Origin: Acidimicrobiaceae bacterium
GTDB lineage: Bacteria > Actinomycetota > Acidimicrobiia > Acidimicrobiales > Acidimicrobiaceae
NCBI GenBank assembly: GCA_013044415.1
Contig: JABEUO010000002.1
Location: 1 to 8,957 of the forward strand
DNA: 8,957 nt
Direction of reading: 5' to 3'
Every line of letters begins with the position of its first letter. Within the stretch, counting starts at the first letter, position 1. The position numbers and the translations under genes were made by a program. Shown here in pieces: positions 1-7,604 of this stretch. The notes beneath the pieces are model-generated. The model had not been told where the DNA came from, searched no databases, and saw nothing but the letters and a program-made list of their open reading frames with translations.

Positions 1-375
1 CACAAGCTAAAGCTGCGAGCTCTGGTCATATTCTCCTCCTCGCTCTCGATTATTGCGATTGTTATCTTCGCACTCGGCAGTTCACCAATGGAACTCTTTT
101 TGTCCTTTGCGCTGCTTGGTATTCCACATGGTCTGGTTTATCCAATTTCTCTCAACCTCGCTAGAAACTCGATAAATGAGGAAGAGTTGGATCGGGCGAA
201 CTCCTTGCTATCCGCCGCCGCTGGGAGCGCAAACATAATCTCACCTTTTATTTTGGGTTATTTTGCCGACTTCTTCGGTCTGAGGTGGATGATCATCTTG
301 GTCTTGATCCCGACTATCGCATTTGCCATACCTTCGGTCAAGCGAAAAGGGTACCTGACACTCGCCACTCAATAG
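1..375 (+). CDS. MFS transporter, C-terminal fragment (5' end outside window)
   Basis: The frame is open from the first base and ends at TAG 373-375, giving 124 visible residues, so this is the tail of a longer gene and not a 95-residue protein starting at the internal ATG at 88. The fragment is strongly hydrophobic, with about four membrane helices (roughly residues 7-24, 30-52, 66-85 and 89-106) separated by short charged loops, and it ends in a short basic, polar cytoplasmic tail. This matches helices 9-12 of a 12-helix MFS carrier. The proline- and glycine-bearing helix around GIPHGLVYP and the following polar loop ending in DRANSL resemble the helix 10-11 region of MFS proteins. The substrate cannot be inferred. 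It is followed by a 125-base gap and then addB on the same strand; nothing shows whether they are co-transcribed. Confidence 0.8.
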   Translation, partial: HKLKLRALVIFSSSLSIIAIVIFALGSSPMELFLSFALLGIPHGLVYPISLNLARNSINEEELDRANSLLSAAAGSANIISPFILGYFADFFGLRWMIILVLIPTIAFAIPSVKRKGYLTLATQ

Positions 376-378
376 TCA

Positions 379-395
379 TCGAATCTTCACTTCGA
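379..395 (+). other. Short weak hairpin just after the first MFS stop
   Basis: TCGAA (379-383) can pair with TTCGA (391-395) around a 7-base loop, three bases after the stop codon. The stem is only 5 bp and no T-run follows, so it does not qualify as a convincing intrinsic terminator. It is the only obvious hairpin between the MFS gene and addB. Confidence 0.2.
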
Positions 396-410
396 CACAA
401 ACTGACCTAA

Positions 411-455
411 TCTGTCGCAATTAGCCGCAATTTGCCGCAATTTGCCACAATTTGA
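411..455 (+). repeat. 10-bp-period tandem array with phased CAATT tracts upstream of addB
   Basis: Successive decamers read TCTGTCGCAA, TTAGCCGCAA, TTTGCCGCAA, TTTGCCACAA and then a partial TTTGA. As a result CAATT recurs at 418, 428, 438 and 448, exactly ten bases apart, and the central copy contains the small palindrome TTGC-C-GCAA (432-440). The array ends 45 bases before the addB start codon. AATT tracts repeated once per helical turn are known to favour DNA curvature, so a bent promoter-proximal element or a cluster of regulator half-sites is possible. Either role is an inference. A slippage-generated repeat without function is the alternative. Confidence 0.6.
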
Positions 456-500
456 CCCCTAGAAAGCGAATGTCCCAGCCAATGGGTAACTTGTTGGGAG

Positions 501-3500
501 ATGCCCTATACAGATTCAAACAAGTCGGACCAGTCGGAGATTGGACCAGCGGAACCCGATACAGTTACAACACCCACAAATGACCAATCGCCATACCCCC
601 TATGTCGAATCAGTTGGGTAGCACCAGATTTGGATCCGATAAGAGTACTTGCCGACGAGATAAAGAGGCTAAAAGGTGAGGAGAACTTAAAAAAGGTCTC
701 CGTAATCGTGGATTCACACGAAACCGGCGTGCTGACTAGAAGGAATCTAGCACCGCTCTTCGCCGTGCCGGGAACCGGGAATGGTCTTGGTGCAGTCGAC
801 TTCATCACCTTCGATCAGCTAGCCGAATCGATAGTAAGGCGGGATGGGAGTTTAGCCAAGCGCCGAAAATCCAGCGGCGGGGTGGTCAGATTAGCCGCCA
901 AAAAAGTCCTAGAAAACCATAGCGAGGAATTCCCCGGCACGAACCAAAAAAGGGTCACCATCGACTCTTTTGAATCGATATTTCGGAGTTACCAACCACT
1001 AAAAGAACGTGACAAAGCGACGCTTCGAGGGTTGGCTGGCAGGACTTCTACGCTGTTGAGGGTTTGCGACGAAATAAGTGACCGACTTTCACCTGAATTC
1101 TATTCACCATTTGAGATACGGGAAATTGCGGCCAAAACCCTTCGGGAGTACCCAAAAAGCCTGGTACTAGATCCGGTGATCGTCTTTTTACCCACCCGCA
1201 TTAATCCCACTGGCGCAGAGATAGTAGCGGGATTAGCCCGCCACTGTGAGGTTTCAGCCATACTAAGGGTCTTCGGAGACAAAGATATCGACGACCCGTT
1301 TGCCGCCTGGGCAAGCCGGGCCAGCCCAAAGGTCATCGAAACCGAAGCGAGCTCATTTCCCGTGTTGAATTTGGCATTCGTGGACGCACACGACCCAACG
1401 GACGAAGTCCGTCACGCATTAAGGCTGGTAATAGAAGCGGCAAAAAAGGGCGCCAACTTCTCCGAGATGGAAATCACCTATACCTCCGAAGATCCCTACC
1501 TTCCTTACCTAATATCACAGCTGGCCAGGTCTCATATACCATACCTCGCATCCCCAGCTGGCCACCTGGGCGACACAGCTTGGGCGAAGCGCGCTGAGAC
1601 AATCTTGGAAATCGCCGCATCGCCACCGACACTGAGGAACCTTTTCGATCTCCTGAAGCTTCAGGGCAAGCTCGATAACAAAGATGCGATACCGATCTCT
1701 GCCATGGAAGAAGTGGCGCGCAACGTATTGGGTGATCTGGCAGAGCCGTACTGGCTCGAGAGGCTGAACGGTTGTGCTAGTGAGCTTCTTGGAGCCCTGA
1801 ATACCTACCAGTTCAGTCGCAACTTCACTCCAATCCAAATTCACCAGGCCTGCCATAGGCTCAGCGAAGAGATCAAATTCATGGCCAAACTGAAAGAGTC
1901 CACAAAGGACACTACGCTGAGCTTTAGCGACTGGATAGCCTGGGGGGATCTATTTCAGCTTTGGCGCCTCGAGATCGATGATGACGTCTCCAATCGAGAA
2001 ATGTTGCAGGCGAGACGGGAAGCGGTTGCCGAGGTCATAAGAAACTTGAAGAAACTTGACCTCGTGGTCTCGGCTGTCAACTTTGAAGAATTCAGAGACT
2101 CTGTCAGAAGCGCTATCGAAGCGTCACGGTTGACGGCCGGAAAGATAGACCTCGGTCTACCGATCCACCCGGTATGGTCAACTCCCTTTAGCCCTCGAAA
2201 ACTGGTGATAGTACTCGGAATGACCGAGGACCGGGTATCTGCACTTAGGGCCCACAACCCTCTGGTAACTCCTTATTTAGAGGCAAAATACGGCATTGAG
2301 GCAGACCAGGGAGGGAGCCGCTACTTTGGGGCGAAGGCTACGCTTTCGAACATCGCTTTCGCAGCAGAAGAGGTCGTCCTGATGAGTAGCAGAAGTGACC
2401 TCAGTGGCACGAAGACCAAGTCTCCTTCCAGATGGCTATGTGACTTAATTTCAATGTCAGTTGGAAGGCGTATATCAACCTCGGAGTTCCTCTTTCTAAA
2501 GGACCCTAGGCTTACTCACCTTGAAGGGGACTTCACTGACCTCTATAAAGCACCCTCTCCGATCGACCAACGCGAGATCAACATGCTTCGAGCAAGGAAG
2601 ATCAACGATTCCGACTTCGAAACAGCGTCACGCCTTTTAGATGAATCCAAAGATCCCCTTGGAAGTGGTTACAGAATTAAAAGGGCGCGGTCTGCTTGGC
2701 ACTTCAGCGAATTCGACGGGATAATTGGGGAGCCAATTGTTTCACAAATTGAATTGCAAGCCTTCTCCCCTACCTCCCTAGAACGTTGGGTTGCGTGCCC
2801 ATTTGCCTACTTCGCAAGGGAGGTACTTTCAATAAATCCAACTGAAATGCCTTCCACCGAAGCAAATGTTTCGCCTCGAGATCGAGGGAACATAATCCAC
2901 CATGCCCTTGACTCAATGGTGAAATGGTCTCTAAAAGCATCCACCGGAACGGCTAGAAAACCTGGCGAGCCTTGGAGCGAAGCGGAATTGATGGTTGCCA
3001 TCTCGAGCGCAGAGGAAAAAATTAGCGAGCTCGCCAAGCTCAATCGGTTCACCAAGCCCATTTTTCATGAGTTCGAACGAAGCCGGCTGATCAGCGAGAT
3101 CAAGCAAATAGTCCAAAGGGATAGTGACTTCAGGGAGCGGAGCAACGCCGAAGCCATCGGTTCCGAGGTCTACTTCGGACCAAATGAACGGCTCCGAGCC
3201 AACCTGTCGGTACCCGGGGAAGAAGCGATCGAGTTTCTCGGCAGAATCGACCGGATAGACCTGAGGCACGACCTGAACCAAGCGGTTGTCGTCGACTACA
3301 AGTCCGGAAAATCTAGCCACTACAAGATTTCCCCCGATAATCCAACTCAAGACGGCAGAAACCTTCAGCTGGCAATCTATGCCGCAAGCCTTGAGGGTAT
3401 GGAATGGGACGCTGGGTCGACTCCACAATTGCTCGGCGAGTACCTCTTTACCGCAACTTCCGAAGAGGCAAGGAGGATCAGCCTGCTACTCACCGACGAG

Positions 3501-3758
3501 GTCAAGGAAAGAGTCGCCGTGGTCGTAAATTCAATAGTCAGAGCAATCTGGGGTGGATCGTTTCCTCAAGGAATGCTCAATCCGAAGAATAATCCAATTG
3601 GCTGCAAATACTGTGACCCCTCTAACCTGAGGCCACGCTGGCATAACCAGATGTTGAGGGCAAAATTAACCGATGGAGCGGTTTCGAGCTTCGCAGCTTT
3701 GGTCTACCCAGATGAATTGCGCTTTCAGGATGACTTCTCAGATAGCGGAGGCGAGTAA
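501..3758 (+). CDS. addB: AddB-like subunit of an AddAB-type helicase-nuclease (PD-(D/E)XK nuclease)
   Basis: The 1085-residue protein is close to the usual AddB length. It would pair with AddA to process double-strand DNA ends in the cytoplasm. The N-terminal 35 residues are polar and probably disordered. Residues about 36-700 look like a degenerate UvrD/AddB fold: DPTDEVRHAL (from 298) and VLGMTEDR (G573) resemble conserved AddB segments, but there is no Walker A P-loop. The C-terminal RecB-family nuclease looks intact: G796-x3-H800-x2-L803-D804, GRID with D917, VDYKSG with D932 and K934, and Q956...Y960. Cysteines C766, C1035 and C1038 match three of the four Fe-S staple ligands; R1044 occupies the fourth position. 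ATG 501 is the only usable start: the upstream in-frame stop is TGA 453-455 and no ATG, GTG or TTG lies between. GGGAG abuts it directly, an unusually tight spacing. The gene overlaps addA by one base. Mycobacterial AdnA is the alternative name, less likely because the P-loop is absent. Confidence 0.8.
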   Translation: MPYTDSNKSDQSEIGPAEPDTVTTPTNDQSPYPLCRISWVAPDLDPIRVLADEIKRLKGEENLKKVSVIVDSHETGVLTRRNLAPLFAVPGTGNGLGAVDFITFDQLAESIVRRDGSLAKRRKSSGGVVRLAAKKVLENHSEEFPGTNQKRVTIDSFESIFRSYQPLKERDKATLRGLAGRTSTLLRVCDEISDRLSPEFYSPFEIREIAAKTLREYPKSLVLDPVIVFLPTRINPTGAEIVAGLARHCEVSAILRVFGDKDIDDPFAAWASRASPKVIETEASSFPVLNLAFVDAHDPTDEVRHALRLVIEAAKKGANFSEMEITYTSEDPYLPYLISQLARSHIPYLASPAGHLGDTAWAKRAETILEIAASPPTLRNLFDLLKLQGKLDNKDAIPISAMEEVARNVLGDLAEPYWLERLNGCASELLGALNTYQFSRNFTPIQIHQACHRLSEEIKFMAKLKESTKDTTLSFSDWIAWGDLFQLWRLEIDDDVSNREMLQARREAVAEVIRNLKKLDLVVSAVNFEEFRDSVRSAIEASRLTAGKIDLGLPIHPVWSTPFSPRKLVIVLGMTEDRVSALRAHNPLVTPYLEAKYGIEADQGGSRYFGAKATLSNIAFAAEEVVLMSSRSDLSGTKTKSPSRWLCDLISMSVGRRISTSEFLFLKDPRLTHLEGDFTDLYKAPSPIDQREINMLRARKINDSDFETASRLLDESKDPLGSGYRIKRARSAWHFSEFDGIIGEPIVSQIELQAFSPTSLERWVACPFAYFAREVLSINPTEMPSTEANVSPRDRGNIIHHALDSMVKWSLKASTGTARKPGEPWSEAELMVAISSAEEKISELAKLNRFTKPIFHEFERSRLISEIKQIVQRDSDFRERSNAEAIGSEVYFGPNERLRANLSVPGEEAIEFLGRIDRIDLRHDLNQAVVVDYKSGKSSHYKISPDNPTQDGRNLQLAIYAASLEGMEWDAGSTPQLLGEYLFTATSEEARRISLLLTDEVKERVAVVVNSIVRAIWGGSFPQGMLNPKNNPIGCKYCDPSNLRPRWHNQMLRAKLTDGAVSSFAALVYPDELRFQDDFSDSGGE
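3747..3751 (+). promoter_or_regulatory. Ribosome-binding site of addA, inside the end of addB
   Basis: GGAGG lies six bases before ATG 3758, an ideal spacing. It sits within the last codons of the AddB-like frame, whose stop TAA shares its final A with the addA ATG (TAATG). This fixes the addA start and supports coupled synthesis of the two subunits. Confidence 0.8.
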
Positions 3759-6700
3759 TGGCGGGTCCTGCTGAAGGATCAAACTCAGTTGGCCCAAATG
3801 TATTGCAGGTCAAGGACCACGGCGCAAGGGTCCAAATAGCGGAGCAGCTTGAAAGGACCTTGTTTGTCGAGGCTGGAGCTGGCAGCGGCAAGACCACTTC
3901 CCTCGTGGAAAGGGTAAAGAATCTCATCCTGATCGAGGGCGTAAGTATCTCCAAGATCGTCGCAATTACCTTTACTGAGAAATCGGCCAAAGAGCTTTTG
4001 GAGAGGATAACCTTCGAGCTAGCCGACCTCGAAGCATGCGAAGAGGAAGAAATCTCTTTGATGAGAATCAAACGAGCGCTCTCGGAGATTGAAGGGGCCC
4101 CTATTGGAACGATCCACTCCTTCGCAAGGAGGGTACTGAGCGGCTTTACCTTTGAGGCTGGACTTACTCCTGAAATCGAAGTATTAGACGAAATAGAGAA
4201 GGAAATTGAGTTCGAAACCCGCTTCGAAGCCTTCCTGTCAACATTGTTGCAGACCCAACCAGATCCACACGGGCTTGACCCCCTACCATGGGCTATGGTG
4301 GTCGCACATTCCCAGGGTGCAAGCCTCTCAGTTATTAAAAAAGCCGCCAGAGCACTAGATGCGGCTTGGCCACTGCTCTCAAGGACAACAACCTCCAGCC
4401 CTAAACCTACTCCCAGGTTAATCCCCGAACTAGTGGCGAAAAATAGTCAACTCTTATCACTTACCAATGAGTTAATGGGGCTGCTTGACCCGGATAAGAC
4501 GGCCGCAAAGAGATGTCTGAAGCTCTATAAATTTGCCCAACTGCTGTCGGATCCATTGTCATCAAGCGATCTGTTTTTACTCTTAGAAGTGCTAAAAGAT
4601 GCGCCCAACCTTAGCGGGAGAAGACCGAGGACCAAGGTACCTCCAAACGCAGCCGAGGCGCGGATAGCAGAGTTGACCGGAGCCACCGAGGAGATCTACG
4701 GCGAGATTATCGACATCAAGACCCGCTACATCCAGCACTGGTTGTCGGTCCTCAGTGACGCCTTAGTTGAATTTACATTCGAAGGGGTACAAGACAGACG
4801 TACAGAGGGACGTCTTAGCTACGAAGACCTTCTAGGAATGGCACGCGACCTTATTCTGGGACCCAATTCAAGAGCCGTGCTAGAGCAGCTTGGTCAGCAA
4901 TACACCCACTATCTAATCGACGAATTTCAAGATACAGACCCGCTCCAAGTCGAACTTATCTTCGCTTTGGCTGGAATGAGTACCCCCGTTTCGGAAGCAG
5001 CTCAAGGGTCAATAAAGGGGGGATCCCTCTTCTTCGTAGGTGACCCCAAACAGTCAATTTACCGCTTTAGAGGGGCGGACCTCCGCCAATTCAACTCCGT
5101 TAGGTCCCAGATAGAGCCACTTGGTGGTGGCCTAGTCGAGCTAACAACTAATTTCAGAAGTCGGATCGGGATCGTTAACTTTATCAACTCGATTTTCGAA
5201 AGACTCCTGGATGGATCAGCTCAGGGTTACTCGTTCAAGGCTCTAACGCCTTACGTCGATGACCAGCTAGAGCAGCCTTCGGTACTCATGCTCGGACCGA
5301 TCGAAGCGATCCAGAGTACTCTCATAGGCCCGATCAGAGACCAGGAGGCCGTAGCCGTCGTCGCCCAGATAGACGAGTTGATAAAAAGTGGCACCATGAT
5401 TAGAGACCGTTTTACCAACGAGCTTAGAGCGATCAACGAATCCGACATAGCGATACTCTCTCCGAGAAGGTCGGGGTTTGACTCGATAATCCAGGAGTTG
5501 GATTCCTCCCCCTATCAATACGCCATCGGCTCGATAATCTCGGTCTATCGGTCACCCGAGATCAATGATGTACTGGACACCCTTAGCGCAATTGACGACC
5601 CGGGGAACGAGATATACGTCCTCAAAGCCCTAAGGTCTCCACTTTTCGGCCTCTCGGACAAGGAAATATACCACTACATAAAAGATCTCGACCGTAGAAT
5701 CAACTTTGAACTCGATCCCCCTCCACCGAGTGACGGGGATAGCTCTGTAGCTGGAACACTTAGCTATTTGAAGCAAAAACGCTTCGCCCTCGCGTCCATG
5801 AACGTATACGAAATGATCGAATCAATTGTTTCCGAGAGACTCTGCTTTGAGATCGCGGAATTTGACAGAAAACCTCAGCAGAGCCGTTCAAGATACAGAC
5901 TACTCCTCGAAGAGGCTCGCCTTTGGGGGCAAAAGGCGCCACGGGGGACGCTAAGCGAGTACCTAAATTGGGCGCGCTCTCGCCAGGAAACCGATAAGGC
6001 AATTGAGGAGCTTCTCCCACCACCTGACACAGACCAGATAAAATTGATGACAATCCATTCGTCAAAGGGCCTCGAATTTCCCGTAGTGTTTCTGGTTGGT
6101 ATTGGTCAGAGCAATTCAGCAACGTCCCACACATTAGGTTTCTCAGACGCCAAGAAACCCCTCCTCAAGATCAATTCAGCGTTGACCGTCGAGGGATTCG
6201 ACGAGTGGATAGCGATGGACCGTGAATCACAAGACGCAGAGTTTCGCCGACTTTTGTACGTAGGATGCACAAGGGCAAGGGATCTATTGTTCATTTCGAC
6301 ATATCGTAAGTACGTCAAAGCTGCAACTTCACCAGGCGGCGCCGAACTGATCACAAACACGATCAACGAATTCTCAATCCCGGTTACTTGGGTAACCGAG
6401 AAGTACCCAGTTTCACCTAAACACCGAAGTGGCAGAGCGCCCGCCTCGACATCTTCGAGACTTTACGATGCAGAAGCCGATTTCAGACTAACAGAGCAAG
6501 CAATTGCAGCAGCATCGGAGTCACTCGTCCTAACGGCAACGGGTGACAACTGGGTCGATAGCGCGATAGTTCTAGAGACCCCGACCCTAAGTCACGACTT
6601 CGAAGCGGGAAGTGAATCGGTGATTATTGGTAATGCTGTCCACTTCGCCCTTTCGATCTTCGATATCTCTTTGCTAAAGGACTCGCCTAAAGACGGTCCG

Positions 6701-7141
6701 CTCAGCGACCAGCTGATCGATTTGGTTCGCACTGCGGTACTTGAAGCATGTCACAAACACGATGCAGAGGTCCATTTTGATCGAGTCGTGGGTCTAGTCC
6801 TCGCCGCTTGCGATAGCGGCGTTCTCAAACGGGCCGCACTTAAAACACACTGGAAAGAGATGTATTTCTGCAGTGAAATTAGCGGAGGGGGCATACTCGA
6901 GGGGTACGTGGATCTTCTCTTCGAAGAGGAGGGCTCCCTGCACATAGTGGACTATAAGACCGCCGAGTTCGCTACCGACTGGCTTATTGACAAGAGGGTT
7001 AGCGACTACTCATCCCAGGCAACTACCTATAAAGAAGCTATAGAACGGGTTAGCAATCGGCCGGTGTCGACGGTCACCCTACTTTTCCTTACCAATCGAG
7101 GGGCCGTGTCGAGGACCTTGACGGCGGATTCTGACTTTTAA
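3758..7141 (+). CDS. addA: AddA-type helicase-nuclease subunit (UvrD/Rep SF1A helicase plus RecB-family nuclease)
   Basis: The 1127-residue protein has a complete SF1A motor: Walker A GAGSGKTT (40-47), motif Ia AITFTEKSAKEL, GTIHSF before the inserted 1B region, Walker B DEFQDTDPLQ (D388, E389), motif III GDPKQSIYRFRGAD (428-441), motif IV NFRS (R467), motif V TIHSSKGLEF (H767, K770) and motif VI RRLLYVGCTRAR (R839). A C-terminal RecB-type nuclease follows: G958-x3-H962, GYVD with D1052, VDYKT with D1065 and K1067, and Q1087...Y1091. In known AddAB enzymes this subunit drives 3'-5' translocation and its nuclease cuts the 3'-ended strand. All catalytic residues expected for both activities are present; the acidic residue usually following motif H-x2-L is a serine here (S966). 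It is slightly shorter than the roughly 1200-residue Firmicutes AddA. The start is set by GGAGG six bases upstream and by the one-base overlap with addB. The stop is TAA, followed at once by a second TAA (7142-7144). AdnB is the alternative name in actinobacterial nomenclature. Confidence 0.92.
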   Translation: MAGPAEGSNSVGPNVLQVKDHGARVQIAEQLERTLFVEAGAGSGKTTSLVERVKNLILIEGVSISKIVAITFTEKSAKELLERITFELADLEACEEEEISLMRIKRALSEIEGAPIGTIHSFARRVLSGFTFEAGLTPEIEVLDEIEKEIEFETRFEAFLSTLLQTQPDPHGLDPLPWAMVVAHSQGASLSVIKKAARALDAAWPLLSRTTTSSPKPTPRLIPELVAKNSQLLSLTNELMGLLDPDKTAAKRCLKLYKFAQLLSDPLSSSDLFLLLEVLKDAPNLSGRRPRTKVPPNAAEARIAELTGATEEIYGEIIDIKTRYIQHWLSVLSDALVEFTFEGVQDRRTEGRLSYEDLLGMARDLILGPNSRAVLEQLGQQYTHYLIDEFQDTDPLQVELIFALAGMSTPVSEAAQGSIKGGSLFFVGDPKQSIYRFRGADLRQFNSVRSQIEPLGGGLVELTTNFRSRIGIVNFINSIFERLLDGSAQGYSFKALTPYVDDQLEQPSVLMLGPIEAIQSTLIGPIRDQEAVAVVAQIDELIKSGTMIRDRFTNELRAINESDIAILSPRRSGFDSIIQELDSSPYQYAIGSIISVYRSPEINDVLDTLSAIDDPGNEIYVLKALRSPLFGLSDKEIYHYIKDLDRRINFELDPPPPSDGDSSVAGTLSYLKQKRFALASMNVYEMIESIVSERLCFEIAEFDRKPQQSRSRYRLLLEEARLWGQKAPRGTLSEYLNWARSRQETDKAIEELLPPPDTDQIKLMTIHSSKGLEFPVVFLVGIGQSNSATSHTLGFSDAKKPLLKINSALTVEGFDEWIAMDRESQDAEFRRLLYVGCTRARDLLFISTYRKYVKAATSPGGAELITNTINEFSIPVTWVTEKYPVSPKHRSGRAPASTSSRLYDAEADFRLTEQAIAAASESLVLTATGDNWVDSAIVLETPTLSHDFEAGSESVIIGNAVHFALSIFDISLLKDSPKDGPLSDQLIDLVRTAVLEACHKHDAEVHFDRVVGLVLAACDSGVLKRAALKTHWKEMYFCSEISGGGILEGYVDLLFEEEGSLHIVDYKTAEFATDWLIDKRVSDYSSQATTYKEAIERVSNRPVSTVTLLFLTNRGAVSRTLTADSDF

Positions 7142-7152
7142 TAAAACGGGCG

Positions 7153-7195
7153 ACTGAAGCGACTCACGATAGATCCACCCACTATCCGCTTCGGT
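7153..7195 (+). other. Two-part stem-loop 11 bases after the addA stop
   Basis: ACTGAAGCG (7153-7161) pairs with CGCTTCGGT (7187-7195) over nine pairs, including one G-T wobble. Inside it GATAG (7168-7172) pairs with CTATC (7182-7186), which follows on directly on the 3' side. Six unpaired bases (7162-7167) bulge on the 5' side, and the apical loop has nine bases. The position fits the 3' end of the addBA transcript, either as a terminator or as a stabilising hairpin. No T-run follows, so a classical Rho-independent terminator is not supported. Confidence 0.5.
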
Positions 7196-7206
7196 GATCT
7201 CTACTG

Positions 7207-7222
7207 ATGAAGGGAACTTCAT
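7207..7222 (+). other. Perfect 6-bp hairpin with GGAA (GNRA-type) tetraloop
   Basis: ATGAAG (7207-7212) is followed by GGAA and then CTTCAT (7217-7222). The hairpin stands 11 bases beyond the larger stem-loop downstream of addA. GNRA loops are known to stabilise RNA stems. There is no T-run. It may form, with the preceding structure, the processed 3' end of the addBA message; this is inference. Confidence 0.4.
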
Positions 7223-7604
7223 GACAAATCCGCACGTCGTTGGCTTCTCAAGGCGTACAGCAAACCAGGGCCTTCGCCACCTCGAAACTCTGTCTCGCAC
7301 GCCTCGGTGAGTCTTTCACCCATGGAGACATTAAGGGGCTCCTGGAAATCTGAGCCATCCGATACGTAACTCGTGCCTCCAGAATCCCCGGCCCAAATCA
7401 TAGTTATACTTCACGAAACCGCAGCTAACACGACCCATAGCAATGGAGAATTCCAAGTCGCGCCCTGAAACTCACCGCAGTGGCCAATATAGAGCCATCA
7501 TCCGCTTCGTTACCCACCCCAGCTGATCTCAGGCCGGACAAGGAGGAGAGTGGCGGTTGCACCCGTCCTAAGAGTGACAACCCACACCTCACCTTTATCT
7601 TGCA

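Noticed and set aside
386..412. Possible promoter TTCACT ... TAATCT upstream of the phased array
   Set aside because: The spacing is 15 bases and both hexamers are poor, so it is not distinguishable from chance.
768..800. Glycine-rich PGTGNGLG in the AddB-like protein as a possible P-loop
   Set aside because: It lacks the essential lysine followed by T or S and lies some 50 residues downstream of where the AddB P-loop should be.
2931..3428. 165-codon open frame on the minus strand inside addB
   Set aside because: It lies entirely opposite the nuclease domain of the AddB-like protein, whose motifs fix the coding strand. It has no ribosome site or recognisable protein features.
3622..4071. 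149-codon minus-strand frame spanning the addB/addA junction
   Set aside because: It overlaps the Walker A and motif Ia coding region of addA on the opposite strand. Its serine- and leucine-rich composition is typical of an antisense shadow.
7221..7310. 29-codon plus-strand frame with AAGGGA five bases before its ATG
   Set aside because: The ATG and ribosome-like site are part of the perfect hairpin at 7207-7222, and the predicted peptide has no family resemblance.
7337..7356. GGCTC/GAGCC stem with a 10-base loop in the gap
   Set aside because: A 5-bp stem with a large loop and no T-run is expected by chance in a region of this size.
7219..7401. 60-codon minus-strand frame in the gap, with a TATAAC-like element directly before its ATG
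   Set aside because: The TATAAC overlaps the start region, there is no ribosome-binding site and no plausible -35 element, and the product is not recognisable.
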